A stretch of 14,146 bases of DNA from Verrucomicrobiota bacterium (lineage in GTDB: Bacteria; Verrucomicrobiota; Kiritimatiellia; JAAZAB01), in the NCBI GenBank assembly GCA_018896395.1, contig JAHIMN010000245.1, positions 1 through 14,146 on the forward strand, written 5' to 3'. Under the pieces are notes generated by a model. That model saw only the letters and a program-made list of their open reading frames with translations, ran no database searches and was not told the origin of the DNA. Shown here piece by piece: positions 1 to 6,423 of this stretch. Position 1 is the first letter of the stretch; each line of letters starts with the position of its first letter. The translations under genes and the position numbers were made by a program.

Positions 1-141
1 GAAATATCGCCGGCGCACAGTAAAGGCCGCATTGAGCACAGAGAGCAGTTCCTCCGCCGGTGATGCCAGCACGGCCAGCGCCTCCGCGCGCGTAGCGCTC
101 CCGCCCGCCAGCACTTTTGCGGCCAATGTTTTCCAGTTCAT
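1..141 (-). CDS. bioB: Biotin synthase, N-terminal part (cut by window edge)
   Basis: The first 47 codons of a gene that continues beyond base 1. The translation starts MNWKTLAAKVLAGG and continues with alternating helical segments (TRAEALAVLASP, then a segment ending VRRRYF). This is the helical N-terminus of biotin synthase, the radical SAM enzyme that inserts sulfur into dethiobiotin. The family's CxxxCxxC cluster motif would lie just outside the window and cannot be seen. The ATG at 139-141 is preceded by AAGGGA at a good distance for a ribosome binding site. The four-helix-bundle gene ends only 11 bases upstream, so the two are probably co-transcribed. Other radical SAM family members are possible, but the N-terminal pattern fits BioB best. 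Confidence 0.8.
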   Translation of the reverse strand, partial: MNWKTLAAKVLAGGSATRAEALAVLASPAEELLSVLNAAFTVRRRYF

Positions 142-152
142 ATCTATCCCTT

Positions 153-782
153 TCAGCCCCCAGTGCGACGCATCTCCTGCCGCGCTTGATAAAGCCGCTC
201 CGTAAAGCCGCCTTCCTGCAGGAAACTCTGCTCCAGTTTCTCCAACTGCCGCTTGAGCAAATAGGTGGCCTGATTGATCAGGCAAATCAGCGTGTTGGCC
301 GCCGCTTCCGGGGTAGCGCTGGCCACACCATAGGGGTCGGAAATGTCCGACTTGTCCGACTTGTCCGACCTGTCAGACCTGTCAGACCGAAACCTGTTCC
401 GCACAGCCAGCGCTTCGGGCGCGTCTTTATCCCAACGGCGCAAGCCGCGCTGGCGCAGGAAATCCTCATAGTCCAAAAGAAGCTCTTCCAAGCTGGCCTT
501 GGCAACGTTCGTGAGCTTTAGTTCCGTCTTCTTCGAGGTCGCGGATGCCATACTGCCCTCGGCGATGTTTTGCCGGCCGCTCCGCGCGGCTTGCACCATC
601 TGATCGTGCGTGCGCGAGCGCTTATCAACAAAGCGGTCGCAGAACACGACTGTCCCGTCATAGACCAGTTCCGCAACCTGAAATGACCTAAGTTTGCGAT
701 ATCCGCCATGCGGGGGAATCACGCGCGGGCTATTTTTGTCTGTCTGGCCGGTCTCTTCCGAAGCTTTGTTTTCTATACTCAT
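153..782 (-). CDS. Four-helix-bundle protein (23S rRNA IVP-like, 'suffix domain' type)
   Basis: Predicted 209 aa from the ATG at 780-782; the open frame extends upstream to 914 but that part overlaps the preceding gene. The core around residues 30-110 has the family pattern: LRSFQVAELVYDGTVVFCD, then a conserved RSRTHDQMVQAARSGRQNIAEGS segment (quoted here only in outline), and a helix ending in LLLDYEDFLRQRGL. This is the four-helix-bundle fold first seen in 23S rRNA intervening-sequence proteins. No biochemical role is established. A C-terminal helical segment follows a stretch of repeated Ser-Asp-Arg/Lys triplets encoded by a 9-base tandem repeat. Such proteins are common in PVC-type genomes. 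The start has no strong Shine-Dalgarno sequence. It lies 13 bases after the small membrane gene and 11 before bioB. Confidence 0.8.
   Translation of the reverse strand: MSIENKASEETGQTDKNSPRVIPPHGGYRKLRSFQVAELVYDGTVVFCDRFVDKRSRTHDQMVQAARSGRQNIAEGSMASATSKKTELKLTNVAKASLEELLLDYEDFLRQRGLRRWDKDAPEALAVRNRFRSDRSDRSDKSDKSDISDPYGVASATPEAAANTLICLINQATYLLKRQLEKLEQSFLQEGGFTERLYQARQEMRRTGG
343..387 (-). repeat. Five tandem 9-base units inside the four-helix-bundle gene
   Basis: On the plus strand the units are ATGTCCGAC, TTGTCCGAC, TTGTCCGAC, CTGTCAGAC and CTGTCAGAC. The period is a multiple of three, so the frame is kept and the protein gains SDR-SDR-SDK-SDK-SDI. The unit lies between the helical core and the C-terminal helices, so it probably forms a charged flexible linker whose length can change by slippage. 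Confidence 0.9.
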
Positions 783-795
783 ATTGAACGATCTA

Positions 796-978
796 TTATT
801 TTGTCGTTTGTGTCGGAACTGGTTGCTTGCCGATCTGGCTAATGAGTCTCTTAAGCGCAGGCATGGCAATAAAGTAAAACACGAGGCCAACAAAAATGGC
901 CGCAAGAAATCCATATCCTGCTTTTTTCAATTCTTTGCCCAAAGCTTGTGTAAAACTTGTTGATTCTTTGCGTCGCAT
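796..978 (-). CDS. Small single-span membrane protein, unknown function
   Basis: Sixty residues. A basic amphipathic N-terminus (MRRKESTSFTQALGKELKKA) is followed by one hydrophobic helix around residues 21-42 (GYGFLAAIFVGLVFYFIAMP), then a short basic and polar tail. The ATG at 976-978 has GAGGTAA about 10 bases upstream, a credible ribosome binding site. It ends 13 bases before the four-helix-bundle gene, suggesting one transcript running on into bioB. I do not recognise the family. The good ribosome binding site, clear membrane segment and tight spacing argue that it is a real gene. Confidence 0.6.
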   Translation of the reverse strand: MRRKESTSFTQALGKELKKAGYGFLAAIFVGLVFYFIAMPALKRLISQIGKQPVPTQTTK

Positions 979-1027
979 GTTGTGCTGTTACCTCAGAAAT
1001 AGTTTAGCCTGAAGGGTAAGTTTCACT

Positions 1028-1246
1028 TCATTCCTCAGCCCCTGTGAATGAATATTTACTATTTAAGGGCTGTCCCTGGAATTTTCCTGGAATTTTGCCG
1101 GACGCGTCTATGCAGGGCACATTGTCCATCCGCCCCATCTTCCTGCAGAAGGCGATTTTGTCCCCGCTGATGGCGACCATTCCCGGGGAAATAATCCGTT
1201 CCGGCGTATAGACATCCCCGCCGGCAATAATCAAATCAATCTTCAC
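1028..1246 (-). pseudogene. Truncated amidohydrolase start (NagA-like)
   Basis: Starts at GTG (1244-1246) with GGAG 8 bases upstream, 46 bases after the SGNH hydrolase gene. Residues 1-52 read like the N-terminal beta-sandwich of metal-dependent amidohydrolases such as N-acetylglucosamine-6-phosphate deacetylase: MKIDLIIAGGDVYTPERI, then an AISGDKIAF strand, and IDASGKI. In the family IDASGKI is followed by a PGF-[IV]-D-x-H-x-H metal-binding motif. Here it runs instead into PGKFQGQPLNSK and stops 20 residues later. The metal ligands and barrel are missing, so the product cannot be an active enzyme. The break coincides with a tandem 11-base repeat. It could alternatively be a short gene of new function, but truncation is the simpler reading. 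Confidence 0.65.
1075..1096. repeat. Tandem 11-base repeat at the amidohydrolase break point
   Basis: CCTGGAATTTT occurs twice in a row on the plus strand, just beside AAGGGCTGTCCCT, which can form a short AGGG/CCCT stem. The repeat lies exactly where amidohydrolase homology ends, so it probably marks an old insertion or deletion junction. Confidence 0.7.
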
Positions 1247-1292
1247 GGCAAATACTCCATGGCGGCAACCCGGCGCGCTTCACCCTACGCGT

Positions 1293-2594
1293 TTATGACA
1301 TCTTTTTTTGCAGGTAGTCGGCCAGCACGCCCGCCCAGAGACGGTTGCCCGCGGGACTGGGATGCAGGCCGTCTGCAACCAGAGGGTTGCGGCCGGCGCG
1401 CCACTGCGGATGATCTTGAAATATCTGGAACAGATTGATGAAGCCGACGCGCTCGGCTTGCGCCACCCGTTCCATTTCATAAACCAATTCCGCCACTCTG
1501 CAGTTCACGCCTCGTTGTTTGTATACGGGGCGTTGAAAATAGTTCGTGTAATAAAGCCACGTCATTGGGTTGGGCGCAACCAGGATGGGAACGACTCCTT
1601 TCGCTTTGGCCAGGCGGACCATCTCGCCCAGTTTCTCGCGGTAAAGGCGCGCGGCGATCACAGGCTTCTGGGCATTGGTAATCCAGGCATCGTTCAGCCC
1701 AAAGCAAATTAAAACGAAGTCAGGCTTGCGCGCCAGCACGTCGGCATGGAATCGCGCCGCGGCGTTCACCGTGCGGTCGCACGGAATGCCCGAATTGCGA
1801 ACGTAAACGGGATACCCCGCCTTCCGCAACCGCTGTTCCAGTATCCGGCGCCAGGTGAAAGCGTGACTGGTCACGCCCGGCGCCCCGAGGCTGTTGGTAA
1901 CCGAATCGCCGTGGGCGACGATGGTGATCAGTTTTTCCGGACGCGCGCCGGCAGTGCGTTGCTTGAGCACGGGCGGCAGGAAACGCGCAAGTTTCTCCGC
2001 AGCAAATCGCGAACCGGCGCGATTCGGGCAACAGCCGCTGAAAAGCATTTCCTCCCAGAGCGGCTGTTGCGGAAACAGGGCGAATAAATCCAGCAGGGGA
2101 ATCTTCCGGCGCACAGCGATAGCCCGAATCGCCTGCGCATACCGCGCCAACGAACCATTGGCCCCGTACTGATAGGCCGCGCGCATCATGTATTCGGGAA
2201 ACGATACGGTCAATGGCGGCGGCGTTAGAAGCACCGGACGCGCGCCCGAGCGCCTGATCCGCGTGATGATGCCTTCCAGGTCGCGCCGAAACCGATTCAA
2301 CGGTGTGACGGGAGTTTCGGCGTCGGTGAGCAACGCATCCGTCTGCCCGAAATGGAGCAATACCACGTCGGGTCGCAGATCAAGACAGTCGCGCTCCAGC
2401 CGCTCCGCGGCTTGACGGATCGGTTCGCGCGAGAGCAAACTATTGCGCACAATCGCCGGCCGCCCGCGCTGATTCAGCCGTTGTTCCAGTAAAAACGGCC
2501 AGGAGTAGCTGAACCGGTCAATGACCCCTCCAGTGGAACTCGTATAGCTACAGACTGTTTCCCCGAACACGATGCAAACGGTTGGCCGATTCAT
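1293..2594 (-). CDS. Tandem SGNH/GDSL hydrolase, first domain degenerate
   Basis: 433 aa, made of two SGNH-fold domains. The second (about residues 222-433) has all the family blocks: HGDS at 228-231 with the nucleophile S231, NSG at 267-269, FGLND at 298-302, and DGLHP at 408-412 with the Asp-His pair. It should be an active esterase or lipase, possibly a carbohydrate deacetylase. The first (about 1-212) keeps the fold pattern, including a matching FGQTD block, but GDS is replaced by GET and the Asp-x-x-His block by SGCCPNRAG, so it lacks the catalytic residues. No signal peptide or membrane segment is visible. A good sigma70-like promoter lies upstream, and the truncated amidohydrolase follows 46 bases downstream. 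The substrate cannot be deduced. Confidence 0.85.
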   Translation of the reverse strand: MNRPTVCIVFGETVCSYTSSTGGVIDRFSYSWPFLLEQRLNQRGRPAIVRNSLLSREPIRQAAERLERDCLDLRPDVVLLHFGQTDALLTDAETPVTPLNRFRRDLEGIITRIRRSGARPVLLTPPPLTVSFPEYMMRAAYQYGANGSLARYAQAIRAIAVRRKIPLLDLFALFPQQPLWEEMLFSGCCPNRAGSRFAAEKLARFLPPVLKQRTAGARPEKLITIVAHGDSVTNSLGAPGVTSHAFTWRRILEQRLRKAGYPVYVRNSGIPCDRTVNAAARFHADVLARKPDFVLICFGLNDAWITNAQKPVIAARLYREKLGEMVRLAKAKGVVPILVAPNPMTWLYYTNYFQRPVYKQRGVNCRVAELVYEMERVAQAERVGFINLFQIFQDHPQWRAGRNPLVADGLHPSPAGNRLWAGVLADYLQKKMS

Positions 2595-2618
2595 AATAAC
2601 CCAAACCTTCTTGAATTT

Positions 2619-2647
2619 TTTATAAAAGCCTTTAAGTTTGGTTGCAA
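2619..2647 (-). promoter_or_regulatory. Putative sigma70-type promoter of the SGNH hydrolase gene
   Basis: On the minus strand TTGCAA (2647-2642) and TATAAA (2624-2619) are separated by 17 bases, close to the -35 and -10 consensus. The site is in a strongly A+T-rich gap directly before the SGNH start at 2594, and AAGAAGG follows about 12 bases before the start codon. Promoter rules for this organism are unknown. Confidence 0.55.
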
Positions 2648-2724
2648 AAAAATGTGCTGCATTTTGAATTTAAATCAATTATAAATCCGTGTGCCAAAGG
2701 ACGGCGTCCATCTCGATGTAGACC

Positions 2725-2913
2725 TCAGGCACGGGTGATGCGCCGAATTTCATGGCCGTCGGCAGACATCATGCCCATGTGATAGGAACGATGGTAGTAG
2801 AGGTCTTTATTAAGGATAATCTCAATATACTCCGGATTAGCCATCACGATCTTGTCGGCCACCGCAAGCGTCCATTCACAGAAATCCACCAGCTTGCCGG
2901 CCAGTTCCCGCAT
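2725..2913 (-). pseudogene. Possible [NiFe]-hydrogenase large-subunit fragment
   Basis: A 62-residue open frame beginning 11 bases after the dead flxA 3' fragment. It contains VDFCEWTLAVADKIVMANPE followed by a YIEIIL strand and then YYHRSYHMGMM. From memory, group 3 [NiFe]-hydrogenase large subunits share a pattern of W-x-I/L, then V-x-x-NP-E-Y-x-x-I-I, then H-x-(T/S)-Y-x-MG. Their following V-D-E-x-N-K-V-N-F-Y-D-G segment is not present; the frame instead ends after SADGHEIRRI. The Ni-binding CxxC motifs are absent, so it cannot be active. In group 3b sulfhydrogenase operons the FlxB-like and FlxA-like subunits precede the small and large hydrogenase subunits, so the position also fits. I cannot run an alignment, and the call rests on pattern memory. 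Confidence 0.4.
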
Positions 2914-2922
2914 GCGTTTGCG

Positions 2923-3127
2923 GGTTAATACTCCGCGGGCAGGGTGGAGACTTCGGCGAGGGAAAAGACCGGGCCATCAATACAGACGTATTTCGGGCCG
3001 ATATTGCACCGGCCGCATTTGCCGATCCCGCATTTCATGCGCATCTCGAAGGAAAGATACGTGTCCTCGCTCTTGAATCCCAGCTTGGTCAGCTCTGGCA
3101 TCGTGTATTTCAACATCACCGGCGGAC
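2923..3127. repeat. 205-base direct repeat, left copy (flxA 3' end)
   Basis: Aligns without gaps to 5525-5729 at a constant offset of 2602 bases. I count four mismatches, three of them within six bases near 3067-3072. The two copies flank the DUF4838 gene and its upstream region. Confidence 0.93.
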
Positions 3128-3131
3128 AGGC
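2925..3131 (-). pseudogene. Dead duplicate of the flxA 3' end
   Basis: The last 67 codons or so of flxA are repeated here with four mismatches and the same stop codon. The copy still encodes the [2Fe-2S] segment with its four cysteines (KCGIGKCGRCNIG and the later VCIDG). Reading upstream, homology stops after the codons for PPVML and an in-frame TAG appears at 3138-3140, so no FAD or nucleotide domain is attached. A further 17 bases at 3143-3159 match flxA bases 5825-5841, suggesting that the original copy was longer and has suffered a deletion of roughly 80 bases. Confidence 0.85.
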
Positions 3132-3197
3132 CCTGATCTACCTTGTCCACGGTCAGGGTTGGCTGGCATGCGCAATGTGACCGGAAAACTTTCGCGC

Positions 3198-5153
3198 TTA
3201 AGGCTTGTAGCTGAACCAGTCGTACTCGTACCAGCGTTTGTGCTGCAAATGATGAGCCCGCCCTGCGACCATGTAGGACCAGACCGCTTTATCAAATAGA
3301 TCAACGTTGGTCTTTTGCGCCGCCGTACCGTTGACCGCGACGGCGGTCCGGGCCTGCTCCATCAGCTTCCCGAGTTCCTGCATTCGCTCGTCCGTGCCGA
3401 GGAAAGCCCATGCCGTAGTCCTGGACTGCTTCCACTCGAAAGTGATGAGGTAACTCTTCGGATCGCAATAGGTCTTTTCCACGAACAGATAGAATTTCTT
3501 GAGCGCATCCGCCGCCGGACCGTAAAGACCGGCAAAGTATTCGTCAAGCAACGTGTCAACGTTAAGCGTCGGATCATCCATGAGCTTGTAGGTGACGTAG
3601 GACTCAACATCCTGACCATAGCCGCAATGGAACATGCCGCGATAGCCGTACTGATCAAAGAGCCGGAACTGTTCGCCGATGGTGTGCGCAAAGAATCCGG
3701 GGAAACAGTGGTGTTTGTGCATGAGTGCAGATTCCACCGGGAACGTGTAGTAGAGCCAGAGATAGAGGGGACGCTTCGTCTCTTTGGCTTCATCCGCCCA
3801 GGCCTTCATCGCACTTAGGTCGTTCTTGTAGCCGCCGCGGTAGTAAGGAGTGCGGTTATTCCAGAAGCAGAACTGGACCGCCACGGAAGGATCGAGCTGG
3901 AAGCTCTCGGGCGGCCTGGCATGGGAGTGGTAGGCAAGCGTGACAATGCGTTTATCCGGGTTAGTCTTCTTGACGCGTTTGGCCACTTCGTTGACAAAGT
4001 GGAAGAAGTAATCACTGTGCCTGCCCCCGGAAAAATAGGGGAAGCGGACTCGCCAGCGCCCGATCAACTTCTGACACTTAGGGCACTTGCAGTATCTTGT
4101 GTTGTCCATGGGCTCGATGGCGAAATAGTTCTCCCCCCATTGGAACTTGCCGAGGCCGATGGACATGCTCGCGCCGTTGAAGTAGGCCGCCGCATCCTGA
4201 GCCACCTGTTCAATCAACCCCGTGCTGGTGTAGCACATCTGCGGCGGCTGGGTCCCCTCAGGATAGCCCTGGGCAAACATGTCTACCCGGCGCGTGGCCG
4301 GATTGGTCCAAAAGCGATTGTAATATTCGTATAACGAATGGTTGGCCATGCATTTCTCGCCCCCTTCCCGCATACGCAGACGGAAGAGCTGAACACAGCC
4401 GAACTTGGCGGCGGCGTACTTTCCGCTCGCATGCGCATTGGTGTATGCCGCTTTTTCCCACTGGCTGAAGCCGTCGCTCCCGCTCGGCCAGAGACTGACA
4501 TACGCATCGTAGCTGTTGCTGTCATGATAAGAGGCATACCGGTAGCTAAACCGGGGGGCACGGCGAATTTCCAAACCCTTGGCGGTCAGATTTTTGTTCG
4601 CAGGGCAGACCATTCCAGTCTCTGTATGGTTAAACCACCTCACGCCGCAGAACCGCTCCAGGAAATCATACACCGCATACATTGTGCCTTGTTCATCCCA
4701 GAAGTCTGGCCAGGTTTCGAAAGCCTTCGGATCATTCATGTAGTCATACACGACCTTGCCGCGGTCAGGTTTGTCGCGGCCGGTCAGGACAAGGGTGTCC
4801 GGCAGGAAACGGATTAGATACTCCTGTAGTTTGAACGTCTCCGGCGCGATGCCGAGCGCTCGTGTGGCGCTGCTGTCGCCAACCAGAATGGAGATCCCCT
4901 TGGCCGGCACACCATTATTTGCAATCGGGAAGTCGCCGCCCGTAATCCGATTGAGATGATACCGCAGTTCAAAGGCCGCGAACTGGGCGGCCTTTGTCGC
5001 ATCCGGCGCGATGACGATTGTGGCGTTGGCCTTTCCATCTCGGGCAAGAACCAGCGTGTTGGTTTCCTCGCCGAATGTTCCCTGGTTAAAGGCGCAAACC
5101 GCGAGGACGACGACCCAAATGGTTGTAATGTTCTTGGGCATGGTTTTTCTCAT
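3198..5153 (-). CDS. DUF4838 secreted glycoside-hydrolase-like protein
   Basis: 651 aa from the ATG at 5151-5153, which has AGGA 11 bases upstream; an ATG four codons later is also possible. The N-terminus (MRKTMPKNITTIWVVVLAVC, then AFNQGTFG) is a signal peptide, so the protein is exported. Residues about 45-105 resemble the N-terminal domain of GH20/GH67/GH84-like enzymes (AAQFAAFELRYHLNRITGGD, ISILVGDS). Next comes YAVYDFLERFCGVRWF (159-174), typical of this family, and the DUF4838 body with the paired cysteines YCKCPKC (354-360), an AYHSHARPP strand-loop and WLYYTF. DUF4838 proteins are abundant in polysaccharide-degrading PVC bacteria; the substrate is not known. The gene has its own upstream control region and is flanked by direct repeats of the flxA end, so it looks like a later arrival in the redox cluster. 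Confidence 0.85.
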   Translation of the reverse strand: MRKTMPKNITTIWVVVLAVCAFNQGTFGEETNTLVLARDGKANATIVIAPDATKAAQFAAFELRYHLNRITGGDFPIANNGVPAKGISILVGDSSATRALGIAPETFKLQEYLIRFLPDTLVLTGRDKPDRGKVVYDYMNDPKAFETWPDFWDEQGTMYAVYDFLERFCGVRWFNHTETGMVCPANKNLTAKGLEIRRAPRFSYRYASYHDSNSYDAYVSLWPSGSDGFSQWEKAAYTNAHASGKYAAAKFGCVQLFRLRMREGGEKCMANHSLYEYYNRFWTNPATRRVDMFAQGYPEGTQPPQMCYTSTGLIEQVAQDAAAYFNGASMSIGLGKFQWGENYFAIEPMDNTRYCKCPKCQKLIGRWRVRFPYFSGGRHSDYFFHFVNEVAKRVKKTNPDKRIVTLAYHSHARPPESFQLDPSVAVQFCFWNNRTPYYRGGYKNDLSAMKAWADEAKETKRPLYLWLYYTFPVESALMHKHHCFPGFFAHTIGEQFRLFDQYGYRGMFHCGYGQDVESYVTYKLMDDPTLNVDTLLDEYFAGLYGPAADALKKFYLFVEKTYCDPKSYLITFEWKQSRTTAWAFLGTDERMQELGKLMEQARTAVAVNGTAAQKTNVDLFDKAVWSYMVAGRAHHLQHKRWYEYDWFSYKP

Positions 5154-5229
5154 GCATTTGTTGTTCCTGAATCCGTGACATGATTTTCCGTCACCTGTTT
5201 CCGTCACAGGCGGATCTGCCTTTTGCACA

Positions 5230-5259
5230 ATTTTATTCGGTTTTGTTGTTCTCCCGCAA
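5230..5259 (-). promoter_or_regulatory. Tentative promoter of the DUF4838 gene
   Basis: On the minus strand TTGCGG (5259-5254) and TAAAAT (5235-5230) are 18 bases apart. The site is 77 bases before the start codon. Two direct TTTCCGTCAC copies (5185-5194 and 5198-5207 on the plus strand) lie between it and the start and could bind a regulator. Confidence 0.3.
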
Positions 5260-5395
5260 CCATTATCGGATTTATTTTGATGACCACTTCGTTTTTTGCC
5301 TCCTCCGCAGAAGCGGATATTTTACGGCCGATTTTAGCCCGTGAAATATCCTGGTTAGCCGTTCCGCCTGCGATCCGCACACTGTAACCAACGAG

Positions 5396-5438
5396 ATATC
5401 ATCCATGGTGGCATGATATATCACCTGGCGATATATCA
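5396..5438. promoter_or_regulatory. Cluster of three GATATC/GATATATC palindromes, operator-like
   Basis: Within 43 bases there are GAGATATCATC, TGATATATCAC and CGATATATCATC. The second and third form a perfect 9-base inverted repeat (5414-5422 with 5430-5438, spacer of 7). The first and second also pair (5396-5402 with 5413-5419). The 373-base gap 5154-5526 has no supported gene, and this array, the tentative promoter and the TTTCCGTCAC pair are what it holds. The position upstream of the DUF4838 gene suggests binding of a dimeric or cooperative regulator. An mRNA hairpin at the end of the flx transcript is the alternative. Confidence 0.45.
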
Positions 5439-5524
5439 TCAAGACGGAAATTCCCAATATGCGAGGTCTTAACCAACGGTCACGCTGACCAGAAATCCTC
5501 AAAGGGTGTATCCACGTTACTCCA

Positions 5525-5729
5525 GGTTAATACTCCGCGGGCAGGGTGGAGACTTCGGCGAGGGAAAAGACCGGGCCATCAATACAGACATATTTCGGGC
5601 CGATATTGCACCGGCCGCATTTGCCGATCCCGCATTTCATGCGCATCTCGAAGGAAAGATACGTGTCCCCGGGCTTGAATCCCAGCTTGGTCAGCTCTGG
5701 CATCGTGTATTTCAACATCACCGGCGGAC
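5525..5729. repeat. 205-base direct repeat, right copy (within flxA)
   Basis: The copy that forms the functional 3' end of flxA. The partner is 2923-3127. Identity ends two bases beyond the flxA stop codon on one side and at the codons for PPVML on the other. Confidence 0.93.
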
Positions 5730-6405
5730 CGCAGATCAGGCAGACCGCGTCCAGCGGCGACGGTTTGACGTCGGCCACCACCGCGGGGACAAAACCCACC
5801 CTGCCCTTCCAGCCTTGGGCTGCATTGTCCACGGTCAGGGTCACCGCGATGTCCTTGCGCTTCGACCACTCGGCGAATTCATCCTTATAGCAGAGCTCGC
5901 CGGGACTCCGGGCGCCGTAAATCACCGTGATGTTTTTCACGGAGGACCGTATGTCCGGATGCAACAGGTACCGAATCGTGGCACGCAAAGTAGTCACCGC
6001 GAACCCGCCGCTGATGATGACAATGTTTTTGCCGGCCATTTTCTCAAGGGGAAAGCCGTTACCCATCGGACCCCGGAGGCCCATGGGCCGGCCCGGCTCG
6101 GCGTTGTGCAGTTCGGTGGTCACCACGCCGGTGGGATATTGTTTGACCGTGAACTCCACATAATCGCGGTCCAATGGCGAGGACGCGATTCCGATGGGGC
6201 TTTCCCCGAAGCCCAGCAGGGATAGTTCCGCAAACTGGCCGACGCGGAAATCGAAACGCCGGCGGTCCTCCGGATTCTGGAAAACCAGCCGGAAAGTCTT
6301 GATGTCGCGCGCCTCGTTTTCCACGACCACACGGTCAATCGTGACGGGATACGGGATGTAGGGATTGGGTTTTGTATTCTTATCCGTGTTCATCCGTGTG
6401 TCCAT
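5527..6405 (-). CDS. flxA: FlxA-like FAD/NAD(P)H oxidoreductase with [2Fe-2S] site
   Basis: 292 aa from the ATG at 6403-6405. A TTG at 6412-6414 and an ATG at 6391-6393 are alternative starts, and the first dozen residues (MDTRMNTDKNTK) come from a dispersed repeat, so the true start is uncertain. The fold is that of the PyrK/sulfhydrogenase-gamma/AsrB family. A flavin-binding barrel carries ESPIGIASSP (68-77) where relatives have an R-x-Y-S motif. A nucleotide-binding domain begins at IVIISGGFAVTTLR (128-141) and has CGPPVM near 225. A C-terminal [2Fe-2S] site has Cys 258, 263, 266 and 274. It should oxidise NAD(P)H and pass electrons to FlxB/FlxC. It lies 18 bases after the FlxB gene and is the last intact gene of the operon. 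Confidence 0.85.
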   Translation of the reverse strand: MDTRMNTDKNTKPNPYIPYPVTIDRVVVENEARDIKTFRLVFQNPEDRRRFDFRVGQFAELSLLGFGESPIGIASSPLDRDYVEFTVKQYPTGVVTTELHNAEPGRPMGLRGPMGNGFPLEKMAGKNIVIISGGFAVTTLRATIRYLLHPDIRSSVKNITVIYGARSPGELCYKDEFAEWSKRKDIAVTLTVDNAAQGWKGRVGFVPAVVADVKPSPLDAVCLICGPPVMLKYTMPELTKLGFKPGDTYLSFEMRMKCGIGKCGRCNIGPKYVCIDGPVFSLAEVSTLPAEY

Positions 6406-6410
6406 CCGTG
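6381..6410. repeat. Dispersed ATCCGTG repeat at the flxA start
   Basis: Three ATCCGTG units in a row (TATCCGTGTTC, ATCCGTGTG, then TCCATCCGTG). The same motif recurs inverted at 14040-14060. It overlaps the candidate start codons of flxA. Confidence 0.75.
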
Positions 6411-6423
6411 GCAAAATTCTTTC

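Noticed and set aside
343..387. Tandem repeat considered as a CRISPR array
   Set aside because: Units are 9 bases with no spacers, and they are in-frame coding sequence. No CRISPR array, tRNA or rRNA was seen in the window.
2686..2760. Short minus-strand frame MKFGASPVPEVYIEMD and so on, ending TDL, just after the hydrogenase-like fragment
   Set aside because: Only 24 residues, overlapping the fragment in another frame. It could be a shifted continuation or the end of something deleted, but nothing supports a function.
5478..5490. GGTCA/TGACC hairpin downstream of flxA, considered as a terminator
   Set aside because: The stem is only 5 bases and no T-run follows on the minus strand. I found no convincing intrinsic terminator anywhere in the window.
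5272..5502. 76-residue open frame upstream of the DUF4838 gene on the minus strand
   Set aside because: It is rich in Arg and Lys with no domain pattern, no ribosome binding site was seen, and it runs through the palindrome array. It is more likely regulatory sequence than a gene.
3128..5524. Segment between the direct repeats considered as a classical insertion sequence or transposon
   Set aside because: No transposase or integrase frame and no terminal inverted repeats were seen. Only the direct repeats and one cargo-like gene support mobility.
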